Shown here: piece after piece, positions 56,277 to 63,884 of the stretch
Layout of the letters: each line of letters begins with the position of its first letter
How positions within the stretch are numbered: the stretch's first letter is position 1
Assembly (NCBI RefSeq): GCF_020037015.1
Contig: NZ_JAIQDE010000020.1
Span: 110,258-174,257 of the forward strand
Direction: 5' to 3'
DNA length: 64,000 nt
DNA from: Corallococcus sp. AS-1-6
GTDB lineage: Bacteria; Myxococcota; Myxococcia; Myxococcales; Myxococcaceae
Notes under the pieces: generated by a model
Told to the model about the DNA's origin: nothing
Databases searched by the model: none
The model's input: the letters and a program-made list of their open reading frames with translations, nothing else
Made by a program: the position numbers and the translations under genes

Positions 56277-57076
56277 CACTGGACTCCGAGGTTGGGAGAG
56301 ACCGTCTTGGGAGTCAGCCCTTCGCCGAGCAAGCGCCGATAGACGGTGCCTTGATCCAGATTCTCAAAGACGTGTCCGGGAGGATAGCGGCCCCATGAGG
56401 GGTCATTGGTCACGGGACACGGGAACTTGAAGTCGTAGACCCGCTGAACTTCAAGCGGGTTCCCCAAGGCGTGCAGTACCACATCCGGCGCGATGCTCCC
56501 CGTGAGCAGGTGGAACAGGCCGTCCCGCAGCCATTGCGCCACCTCCTCCGGCGCCAACCACCGCGTCCGCCCGGTCTTCGTGTCCCGCAGGTAGCGGGGC
56601 TCCAGGCTGAACCGTCCTTCATCCGTGACGCCCAGCGCGCGCTGCACGCACTCCAGCGCGGCGGCGTGCTTCGCTTCCCCCAACTGCATCGCCCGGGTGA
56701 TTTCCCTGCCGTTCGCGTCCACCACCTTCTCCCGGCACACCGCGGGAGAGGTCCTCCCTCCTGGCCCCAGCAGCCGCTCGTTCACCTCCAGGTTCGCCTG
56801 CTTCGCGCACTCCACCAGGACGCGCTCCACGCGGGACACCTCCGCCGATTCCCACAGGCGCATCACCGCAGCGGACGGACCTGCCCGGGCCGCCGCCCGG
56901 GTCAGCCACGGCAGGATGGCGTCCTGCCCCACCTGAGACGCACACGCCGGATTGCGCAGGCACCCCGCGGTCGCGGAGTCCATTGTCGCCTGGGAATAGC
57001 TTCGCGGCGTTCGCACCTCCGGGCCCGCGCACGCGGTCCACAGCAGGAGGCAGCACAGCCATCGGGGAGGAGTCAT
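56276..57076 (-). CDS. TIGR02269-like lipoprotein with PD-(D/E)XK nuclease-like C-terminus, candidate toxin
   Basis: A 266-residue protein starting MTPPRWLCCLLLWTACAGPE; the WTAC site (Cys16) is a plausible lipobox though -3 is Trp. The middle contains several Cys (39, 45, 90, 114, 143). The C-terminal third reads E159 (FSLEPRYLRD), PD at 197-198, and VYDFKFPC with D215-F-K217, i.e. E...PD-x16-D-x-K, the order of a restriction-endonuclease-like active site. The whole matches my memory of TIGR02269, a family of paralogous myxobacterial lipoproteins. A lipoprotein carrying a nuclease tail beside an immunity-like gene recalls SitA outer-membrane-exchange toxins. Toxicity is inference. Confidence 0.82.
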   Translation of the reverse strand: MTPPRWLCCLLLWTACAGPEVRTPRSYSQATMDSATAGCLRNPACASQVGQDAILPWLTRAAARAGPSAAVMRLWESAEVSRVERVLVECAKQANLEVNERLLGPGGRTSPAVCREKVVDANGREITRAMQLGEAKHAAALECVQRALGVTDEGRFSLEPRYLRDTKTGRTRWLAPEEVAQWLRDGLFHLLTGSIAPDVVLHALGNPLEVQRVYDFKFPCPVTNDPSWGRYPPGHVFENLDQGTVYRRLLGEGLTPKTVSPNLGVQ

Positions 57077-57093
57077 GCCGCGCCTCCTCGCAT
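57073..57093 (-). other. Six-codon upstream reading frame overlapping the candidate toxin start
   Basis: In the mRNA an ATG in the hairpin loop begins MRGGAA followed by TGA, whose first bases overlap the toxin ATG (ATGA). This could be a leader for coupled translation. There is no Shine-Dalgarno of its own, so translation is unproven. Confidence 0.3.
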
Positions 57094-57103
57094 GGAGGCG
57101 CGG
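57078..57103 (-). promoter_or_regulatory. Shine-Dalgarno-sequestering hairpin of the candidate toxin gene
   Basis: In the transcript, CCGCGCCTCC and GGAGGCGCGG form a perfect 10-bp stem with loop ATGCGA, ending one nucleotide before the toxin ATG. The GGAGG ribosome-binding site lies fully inside the stem, pairing with CCTCC, so initiation should be restricted unless the hairpin is opened. Confidence 0.7.
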
Positions 57104-57117
57104 ACTCCTTCAACCCA

Positions 57118-57148
57118 CCTCCCGCCCCGGACACACCGGAGCGGGAGG
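57118..57148 (-). terminator. GC-rich hairpin after the polysaccharide lyase gene
   Basis: Arms CCTCCCGCCCCGG (57118-57130) and CCGGAGCGGGAGG (57136-57148) pair over 13 positions with one mismatch and a 5-nt loop. It follows the lyase stop in the direction of transcription by about 20 nt. No T-run is present. It would separate the lyase transcript from that of the toxin-like gene. Confidence 0.6.
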
Positions 57149-57168
57149 GACCTTCATCCGCCCGTGCC

Positions 57169-58206
57169 TCAGCTCCGGCGACGGCGCGCCCGCGCCAGCC
57201 CCAGCAGGCCCAGCAGCGAGAACGCGGCCAGCGAACCACCGCTCGTCGCGGAGCAACCGCCCTGGAAGTTGGCGTCGCCCTCGCTCTCGTCCAGCGGAGC
57301 CGGCTTCACGCCCGTGTTCGTCCCCGCGTCCACGGGCGTGCCCGCGTCCACCACCGGCTCCGGGTCCGGGTCCACCGGCGAGCCCGCGTCCACCACCGGC
57401 TCCGGATCCACCGGGCTGCCCGCGTCCACCACCGGGTCCGGGTCCTTCGGCGAGCCCGCGTCCACCGGCGTGCCCGCGTCCACCACCGGCTCCGGATCCG
57501 GCTTCACCACCGGGAACACGTCCTCGCGCTTCGTCGCCTGGATCATTCCGTCGTGGTAGACGACGCCCACCGGCTTGACGGTGTCCGCCCGGTACAGGCC
57601 CAGCTTCAGGTAGTTGTTCTGCCCGGAGAACATCGTCTTGGCATACGTCTTCTTCAGCACCTGCGTGCCGTTGAGCCACAGCTCCACGTAGCCCACGGAC
57701 GCGTCCGGGGACCACTTCACGTGGAAGATGAACTCCTGCCACGCGCCGCGCTTGAGCGCCGTGCTCCACACCGTGCCGCTGTCGTTCAACGTCAGGCGGA
57801 TGAGCTCCCCCTTCACGAAGAACTCCACCGGCGGCGACCCGCAGCACCCGTCGTGGTGCCACTGCGTGAAGAGCTGCCACGCGTCCACGCTGGGGAAGTC
57901 GTTCGCGAACATCACCTTCCAGCGGTACCAGTACTCCGAACCCACCTTCTCGTTGCTCAGGTAGACCAGCTCGTTGCGGTTGCCGCTGGAGTTGATGGGG
58001 TCATCGCCCTGCTTCACCGTGGCCTTGAGGGCGTACTTCCCCTCCGCCACCGGGCTCGTCACCACCTGGAGCCGGTCCGAGCTCACCATCTGTTCCGTGC
58101 TGTACTGGGAACGGTTTCCCGTCTCGAAATCGCCCCGCCAGACGATTTCCGCCGCAGCGAGGCTCGGGAGCAGACAGGCCACGAGCCAGAGGTGCAGTGC
58201 TTTCAA
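57169..58206 (-). CDS. Heparin-lyase-like polysaccharide lyase with MYXO-CTERM-like tail
   Basis: A 345-residue secreted protein from a TTG start at 58206 (AAGGA 7 nt upstream), giving a signal peptide MKALHLWLVACLLPSLAAA. The catalytic domain is of the heparin lyase I-like fold: SSGNRNELVYLSNEKVGSEYWYRW, DAWQLFTQWHHDG and LKLGLYRADTVKPV. A linker of VVDAGSPVD-type repeats follows, then FQGGC with a hydrophobic segment and an Arg-rich end (LARARRRRS), the layout of the MYXO-CTERM surface-sorting signal. It likely degrades an acidic polysaccharide at the cell surface. A GTG at 58266 is an alternative start. Confidence 0.85.
   Translation of the reverse strand: MKALHLWLVACLLPSLAAAEIVWRGDFETGNRSQYSTEQMVSSDRLQVVTSPVAEGKYALKATVKQGDDPINSSGNRNELVYLSNEKVGSEYWYRWKVMFANDFPSVDAWQLFTQWHHDGCCGSPPVEFFVKGELIRLTLNDSGTVWSTALKRGAWQEFIFHVKWSPDASVGYVELWLNGTQVLKKTYAKTMFSGQNNYLKLGLYRADTVKPVGVVYHDGMIQATKREDVFPVVKPDPEPVVDAGTPVDAGSPKDPDPVVDAGSPVDPEPVVDAGSPVDPDPEPVVDAGTPVDAGTNTGVKPAPLDESEGDANFQGGCSATSGGSLAAFSLLGLLGLARARRRRS
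57325..57502. repeat. Tandem coding repeat (VDAG/VDP linker)
   Basis: Near-identical units built on CCCGCGTCCACC(G/A)CC... encode successive VVDAGSPVD- and VVDAGTPVD-type repeats in the lyase linker, with blocks of 12-40 nt recurring exactly. Such arrays change length easily by slippage. Confidence 0.75.
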
Positions 58207-58540
58207 TGCTGATTCCTTGGGGAGGGGGAAGTGCCGAAACTTTGACGGCAAAGCTTTGACAGACACTACCCCAACTCATTCCCTCACTTCATTCCCCCGC
58301 CAAACCATTCCCAGACGCCTGACAACACAGCATGCAACCAGCCAGGCCCTCCCCTGGATTGACACATGTTTCACGATGGGAACGGCCTGCCCGCACCCAC
58401 CGGGCGGACGGCGGAGCGATGTCCTGAACGCAACGCGTCATTGACAAGGGGGCATCCAGGGGGCTGACGGGACGGGGGCGTGGTGTAAGGTCACGGGCCC
58501 TTCCGGCGCTCCCTTCCCGGGGCGCCCTTCCGTGTGCCCC
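58207..58540. promoter_or_regulatory. 334-nt divergent region between the lyase and astA
   Basis: Near the lyase start is a palindrome CAAAGCTTTG (58249-58258) and two direct repeats CTTTGACGG (58240-58248) and CTTTGACAG (58254-58262), 14 nt apart, which could be an operator. TTGACA occurs at 58360-58365 and at 58441-58446, but no matching -10 box was found at usual spacing. The stretch is A/T-richer than neighbouring genes. Confidence 0.4.
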
Positions 58541-59566
58541 ATGCTCGTGCTGCGAGACGTCCAGAAAACCGATTTGCCCGGCCTGAAGCGTCTTGCCGCG
58601 GTGCTGAACACGGTCAACCTGCCGAACAACGAGGAGACGCTCGAGGCCATCATCGACAAGTCGGTGAAGAGCTTCGCCGGCAAGGTGAAGGACCCGTTCG
58701 AGCGCGAGTACCTCTTCGTGCTGGAGGACGTGCGCAACAACCTCATCATCGGCACGTCGATGATCATCGCCCAGCACGGCACGTACGACGCGCCGCACAT
58801 CTACTATGAGGTGAGCGAGCGCGAGCACTACTCCGCCTCGCTGGAGCGGCACCTGCGGCACAAGGTGCTGTCCATCGCGTACAACTACGAGGGCCCCACG
58901 GAGATTGGCGGCCTGGTGGTGGACCCGCCCTACCGCGCGACGCCGGACAAGCCCGGCAAGCAGTTGTCCTTCGTGCGCTTCCTCTTCATCGCCATGCACC
59001 GGCGGCTGTTCCGGCCGCGCGTGCTGGCGGAGCTGCTGCCGCCGCTGCTCCCGGACGGGCGCAGCCTGCTGTGGGAGGCCTGCGGGAAGAAGTTCACCGG
59101 CCTCACCTACCTGGAGGCCGACCGGCTCAGCCGCCAGAACAAGGAGTTCATCAAGGAGCTGTTCCCCTCGTCGGACATCTACGCGTCGCTGTTCCCGGAC
59201 CGCGTGCAGAAGGTGCTGGGCGAGGTGGGCCCGGCCACGCGCGGCGTGCAGCGGATGCTGGAGCGGGTGGGCTTCCGGTACGTGGAGCGCATCGACCCGT
59301 TCGACGGCGGCCCGCACTTCGAGGCGGACACGGCGGACATCTCCCTGGTGCGCCGCTACCGCACGGTGAAGCTGGCGGAGGAGGACTTCGAGCTGGAGGG
59401 AGACGACGTGCTGGTCGCCGCCGAGCGCGAGTCCGGCCGCAACCGCTTCCGCTCCGTGCGCTGCCAGGCCCGGCTGGACAACACCGTCATCCACCTGCCC
59501 GCCCGCGCGAAGGAAATCCTGGAAGTGAAGCCCGGCGCGAAGCTGTCCGTCATTCCGTTCGAGTAG
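58541..59566 (+). CDS. astA: Arginine N-succinyltransferase
   Basis: A 341-residue protein beginning MLVLRDVQKTDLPGLKRLA. Conserved AstA features include EREYLFVLEDV, GTSMIIAQHGTYDAPHIYYEV, IGGLVVDPPYR and LWEACGKKFTGLTYLEADRLSRQNKEFI, the last highly typical of the family. It would succinylate arginine as the first step of the arginine succinyltransferase degradation route. No astB, astD or astE follows, so either the pathway is dispersed or the enzyme has another role. The ATG at 58541 is chosen over the GTG 9 nt earlier. It converges with the next gene and overlaps it by 17 nt. Confidence 0.9.
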   Translation: MLVLRDVQKTDLPGLKRLAAVLNTVNLPNNEETLEAIIDKSVKSFAGKVKDPFEREYLFVLEDVRNNLIIGTSMIIAQHGTYDAPHIYYEVSEREHYSASLERHLRHKVLSIAYNYEGPTEIGGLVVDPPYRATPDKPGKQLSFVRFLFIAMHRRLFRPRVLAELLPPLLPDGRSLLWEACGKKFTGLTYLEADRLSRQNKEFIKELFPSSDIYASLFPDRVQKVLGEVGPATRGVQRMLERVGFRYVERIDPFDGGPHFEADTADISLVRRYRTVKLAEEDFELEGDDVLVAAERESGRNRFRSVRCQARLDNTVIHLPARAKEILEVKPGAKLSVIPFE

Positions 59567-60569
59567 CGCGCACCACGCGCCAGTCCCCGCGCAGGAGCGC
59601 CAGCCAGCGCTCCCCGGCCTCCAGCGCGGGGCCCTCCGGCGGCACCAGCGCCAGCGCCAGGTGCGTGTCCGGGCGCACGGGGTCCAGGGACGTGGGGTCC
59701 AGCTCCAGCGTCCCGCCACCGCGCAGCGCCACCCGCACCCAGGCGTGCGGCCGGGCGGGGCCGCCGTCCACCACCAGCAGCCCGTGCACCAGCCCCACCC
59801 GCTGGCCCCGCTGGCGGGCCAGGGCCGCGTAGCGCAGCGCGTGCGCCAGACAGCCTCCGGCCTCGCCCTCGCCGCCCGCGCGCCAGTCCGCCGCCGAGGG
59901 CCCCTTGTCCGGGAAGGCCGCGTGCACCTTCGCGGACAGGGCCCGGGCCTCGGCCGGCGTCCACTCCGTCATCTCCGGGAGCCGGGCGGGGACCGTGCCG
60001 CCGGGAACGAGCCTCAGCGCGCCCTCCGTGCCGCCCTCCACGGGCACCCCTTGAGCGAAGAGCTCCGGTGGCGCTCGCAGCCGCTCCCCGGGAGCCGCCA
60101 GGGTGAAGCGGGAGTCGCCCACCTCCAGCGCCTGAAGGAGGCCCTGGTCGTCGTAGCGGGCGCGGAAGCGGGCGCCCAGCATCGTGCCCTCCGCGCTCGT
60201 GGGGCCTCTCGCCGTGACGCAGTGGGGGCCCTCCTGGCCGGACAGCTCCTCGCGGCCCTTCACGCAGCCCTCGGGGGGCGGGCCCCGCCACAGCCACAGC
60301 GCCTGGGGCACCGCGTCCGCGCCCGTCACGCGCCCCGCCGCGTCCACCCGCAGGGCCACCTCTCTCACGCGCTCGCCCGCGTGGCCGTCACGCACGTGCA
60401 GGTGGCGGCTGGTGTACGTGAACCGCCCGGCGTCCAGCGACAGCCCCACCGTCCCCACCGGCACGCCCCGCCAGGAGAACACGTACCGCGCCGACCTTCC
60501 GGCCTCGGCGCCCGTGCTGGCGGGGTTTGCGGGGAGCGCCAGCATGGCGATGGCGAGCAGGGCCTTCAT
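59550..60569 (-). CDS. Transglutaminase-like cysteine peptidase-fold protein, secreted
   Basis: A 339-residue protein with a signal peptide (MKALLAIAMLALPANPAS). The N-terminal half is an unrecognised domain with short beta segments. The C-terminal part has a transglutaminase-like triad: Cys in GGCLAHALRYAALARQRGQ, His in PHAWVRVAL and Asp in ELDPTSLDP. Proteins of this kind are usually peptidases or cross-linking enzymes in the envelope. Its 3' end overlaps astA in the convergent orientation. Confidence 0.8.
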   Translation of the reverse strand: MKALLAIAMLALPANPASTGAEAGRSARYVFSWRGVPVGTVGLSLDAGRFTYTSRHLHVRDGHAGERVREVALRVDAAGRVTGADAVPQALWLWRGPPPEGCVKGREELSGQEGPHCVTARGPTSAEGTMLGARFRARYDDQGLLQALEVGDSRFTLAAPGERLRAPPELFAQGVPVEGGTEGALRLVPGGTVPARLPEMTEWTPAEARALSAKVHAAFPDKGPSAADWRAGGEGEAGGCLAHALRYAALARQRGQRVGLVHGLLVVDGGPARPHAWVRVALRGGGTLELDPTSLDPVRPDTHLALALVPPEGPALEAGERWLALLRGDWRVVRATRTE

Positions 60570-60634
60570 GTCTCATGAAGCATGCGTCGAAATCAGGACC
60601 GGCGCGAGAAGGCGGGTTAGCGTCCACCCCGTCC

Positions 60635-63600
60635 ATGGGCGCCAAACGGTACCTCTTCTCGTTCGGGTTGGTGGCGGCCCTGGTCTCCGCCCTCATCCTC
60701 GGCTTCGTGTTGTTCTGGGTGACGGGCAAGCCGGATGACACGGCCGGGTGGATGGTGCTGCTGCTCGGCGTGCCGTTCCTCTGGCTCATCGGCAGCTACC
60801 TGTCGTGGTTCCGCTTCGCGGCCATGCGGCGGCGCGAGCGGCGCGACCTGATGTCCCGGCTGGCGGAAGGCGACCTCACCACGCCCATCCACACCGGCTT
60901 CGAGGGCCAGGAGGACCTGCGCCGCCTCATCCTGTCCCTGCGCCGGGCCATGTCCCAGGTGCAGCGCGTGACGAGCAACCTGCACCGCACCGGCAACGGC
61001 GTGAGCGAGCAGGCCCGCATGCTGCTGGAGGCCGCGCGCCGTCAGGGCGGCGCCGTGGAGCGCACGCTCAGCGCCGTGGGCGGCAACGGCACCAGCCTCC
61101 AGGTGGCCATCAAGCGCGTGCAGCACATCGAGACCTTCGCGCATGAAACAACGGGCGCCCTCCTGGAGATGACCGAGCGGCTGCACCAGGTGGTGGACGG
61201 CCTGGAGACCGTCAACGACTTCAGCCAGCGCACCAGCGGCCTCACCCAGGCGATGACGGAGCGGCTGAGCCACATCGCCGCGTCGGGCGACGAGCTGGGC
61301 CGCTTCGCCTCCGAGGCGGAGGACTTCGTCGCGCTGGTGGAGGGCGGCATCTTCGCCGTGCGCCGCCGCGCCATGGAGACCAACAGCATGGCCGTCGCCG
61401 TCACCGCCACCGCCCAGCGCGGCGAGTCGCTGGTGAGCGACAGCGTGCAGGGCATGTACCGGGTGGAGGAGACGGTGCGCAAGGCGGCCGAGCTGATGGA
61501 GATGCTCGGCACGCGGTCGCTGGAGATTGGCCGCATCGTGGACGTCATCCAGGAGATCGCCGACCAGACGAACCTGCTGGCCCTCAACGCCGCCATCATC
61601 GCCGCCCAGGCGGGCGAGCACGGCCGCCCCTTCGGCGTGGTGGCGAATGAAATCCGCAGCCTCGCGGAGCGCACCACGCGCTCCACGCGCGAGATTGGCA
61701 CCATGGTGACGGGCATCCGCGACGCGGTGGAGACCGCCGTGGCGCTGGTGCAGGAGGGCCGCGAGCAGGCGACCGCGGGCGTGGCCCTGGGCGACCGCGC
61801 CTCCGAGGCCCTGAGCGAGATCCGCACCATCACCCAGCGCACCTTCGCCGCCGTGGAGGCCACGGTGATGGAGACGCAGCAACTGGAGGCGCAGGGCGCC
61901 ACCGTCGTGGAGGCCAGCAAGCGCGTGGCCCGGCGCGTGGAGGACATCACGCGCATGGCCATCGAGCAGTCCGGCAACGCTCGGGACCTGGTGCGCCAGA
62001 TCCAGGAGATGTCGCGCGTGGGCCAGAGCGCCGGCCAGAAGGCCGAGGCCCAGGCGAGGACCGGCCGCGACCTGTCCGAGGCGGTGATGCGCCTGAGCGC
62101 GGCCATCGAGGAGTTGCGCTCCGCGCACCAGGTGCTCACCCGGGGCGACGCGTCCATCCGCGAGGAGATCGCGCAGGTGCGCGAGGACGCGCGCCGGGTC
62201 ATCCGCATTGGCGACGGGCTGGACCGCACGGTGGACCAGTTGGGCCACGAGACGGCGAGCCTGGAGGCGGAGGTGTTCCGCTTCCAACTGCCCCGGGCCC
62301 GCGTGGGCGGCACGCTGAGGGTGGGCCTGCATCAGTCGGGCTCGCTGCGCGCGCGGCAGACGGTGGATCCGCTGTTCGCCGTGGAGAACCAGATGACGGA
62401 GCTGACGGCGTGCCTCTTCTCCTGCCTCGTGAGGCTGGAGGACGGCATGCTGGTGCCCGACCTGGCCGAGCGCTGGGACGCGGACCCGTCCGCGCGCCGC
62501 TACCGCTTCTACCTGCGCCGGGGCGTCACCTTCCACGACGGCGCCCTGCTCACCGCGCAGGACGTGAAGCGCCACCTGGAGCGGCTGATGGATCCGGCGC
62601 TGCGCTCGCCGGACCGCAGCCTGCTGGAGGACGTGGAGGGCGCGCGCGAGTACGCCAGCGGCCTTGCGCGCGAGGTGACGGGCATCGAGGTCCTGGACGA
62701 GGGCACGCTGGAGATCCGCCTGCGTGAGCCCAAGGCGTTCTTCCTCCAGCTCATGGCGCTGACCGCCACGGCGGTGGCGAAGCTGGACCCGGCGGGGAAG
62801 CTGGTGGGCACGGGGCCGTTCCGCGTCGTGGGCATGCAGGCGGACCGGATGGTGCTGGAGCGCAACGCCACCTACTGGCGCGGCGGGCTCCCGCTGCTGG
62901 ACCGGTTGGAGTTCGTCCTCACGGAGACGCGCCCGCAGGCGGTGCGGCAGTTGCTGGACGGGCAGGTGGACCTCGTGTCGTTCCTGCACGTGGAGCACAC
63001 GGAGGCGCATGGGCTGGAAGCGCACCAGGTGGTGACCAGCACCACGCCCTCCACGGCGTTCCTCGGCCTCAACCTCAACGAGGCGCCGTACAACGACGTG
63101 CGCGTGCGGCGGGCGCTGCGCGCGGGCATGGACATCCCGGGCGTGGTGGAGCAGTTCCACCCGGGCGCGCGCGTGGCCCGCACCTTCACGCCGCCGGAGC
63201 TGCTGGACGGGGCCCAGGAGCTGGGGCCCACGCCGGTGCCGGACCTGACGCTGGCGGAGCGGCTGTTGCGAGAGGCGGGCGTGCGGCGGTTGCAGCTCAC
63301 CCTGCACCACGCGGTGGGCCGCGACACGTCCGCCGAGGACGCGGTGCTCTTCCGGCCGCTGATCCAGGCGGGGCTCCTGGAGCTGCGGCATGAGCAGATG
63401 CCGCCGGAGGAGTACCTGATGCGCCTGCGCGAGGGGAAGGTCCCGGCGTTCCGCACGCTGTGGCTGGCGGACTTCCCGGACCCCGACGCGTTCCTGCACT
63501 TCCTGCTCAACTCCAGCGCGCAGACGGTGTACCCGCTGGGCTACCGCAACCCGGAGCTGGACCGCCTCACCGCCGAGGCGCGCGTGTCCATCGACCCGGA

Positions 63601-63784
63601 GCTGCGCTCGCAGCTCTACAAGCGCGCGGAGCTGCTGGCGCGCGAGGACTGCCCGCTCATCCCGCTGTACCACGACCGCACGCGCGCGGTCGCGGTGGCC
63701 TCCGTGCAGAACCTGCGGCTGCACCAGACGCCGCCGCAGGTGCGCTTCGAGGACCTCTGGGTGGACCCCGCCGCGGGCGGCTGA
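60635..63784 (+). CDS. Chemoreceptor fused to C-terminal solute-binding (SBP_bac_5) domain
   Basis: A 1049-residue protein from the ATG at 60635. Two helices close together (about 8-30 and 37-58, short loop GKPDDTAG) form a membrane hairpin, so both ends should be cytoplasmic. A HAMP-like stretch (about 60-115) and a long coiled signalling domain follow, with the conserved hairpin QTNLLALNAAIIAAQAGEHGRPFGVVANEIRSLAE at about residues 310-345. From about 557 to the end is a peptide/oligopeptide-type solute-binding domain: GGTLRVGLHQSG, LTACLFSCLVRLEDG, LAERWDADPSARRYRFYLRRGVTFHDG and ACLIPLYHDRTRAVAV-like end. Normal SBPs are extracytoplasmic, so a cytoplasmic ligand is implied. Confidence 0.9.
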   Translation: MGAKRYLFSFGLVAALVSALILGFVLFWVTGKPDDTAGWMVLLLGVPFLWLIGSYLSWFRFAAMRRRERRDLMSRLAEGDLTTPIHTGFEGQEDLRRLILSLRRAMSQVQRVTSNLHRTGNGVSEQARMLLEAARRQGGAVERTLSAVGGNGTSLQVAIKRVQHIETFAHETTGALLEMTERLHQVVDGLETVNDFSQRTSGLTQAMTERLSHIAASGDELGRFASEAEDFVALVEGGIFAVRRRAMETNSMAVAVTATAQRGESLVSDSVQGMYRVEETVRKAAELMEMLGTRSLEIGRIVDVIQEIADQTNLLALNAAIIAAQAGEHGRPFGVVANEIRSLAERTTRSTREIGTMVTGIRDAVETAVALVQEGREQATAGVALGDRASEALSEIRTITQRTFAAVEATVMETQQLEAQGATVVEASKRVARRVEDITRMAIEQSGNARDLVRQIQEMSRVGQSAGQKAEAQARTGRDLSEAVMRLSAAIEELRSAHQVLTRGDASIREEIAQVREDARRVIRIGDGLDRTVDQLGHETASLEAEVFRFQLPRARVGGTLRVGLHQSGSLRARQTVDPLFAVENQMTELTACLFSCLVRLEDGMLVPDLAERWDADPSARRYRFYLRRGVTFHDGALLTAQDVKRHLERLMDPALRSPDRSLLEDVEGAREYASGLAREVTGIEVLDEGTLEIRLREPKAFFLQLMALTATAVAKLDPAGKLVGTGPFRVVGMQADRMVLERNATYWRGGLPLLDRLEFVLTETRPQAVRQLLDGQVDLVSFLHVEHTEAHGLEAHQVVTSTTPSTAFLGLNLNEAPYNDVRVRRALRAGMDIPGVVEQFHPGARVARTFTPPELLDGAQELGPTPVPDLTLAERLLREAGVRRLQLTLHHAVGRDTSAEDAVLFRPLIQAGLLELRHEQMPPEEYLMRLREGKVPAFRTLWLADFPDPDAFLHFLLNSSAQTVYPLGYRNPELDRLTAEARVSIDPELRSQLYKRAELLAREDCPLIPLYHDRTRAVAVASVQNLRLHQTPPQVRFEDLWVDPAAGG

Positions 63785-63884
63785 ACGGATCACCCCGGCC
63801 ACCTTCTTCGCAATCGCCCTCACCCACTCCATCGCCCGCCACCCTCCCCGCCCAAGCCTCGGCCATCCAACCAGAGGGGTCTGA

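Noticed and set aside
58441..58490. TTGACA at 58441 as a promoter for astA
   Set aside because: No -10 box at workable spacing could be found.
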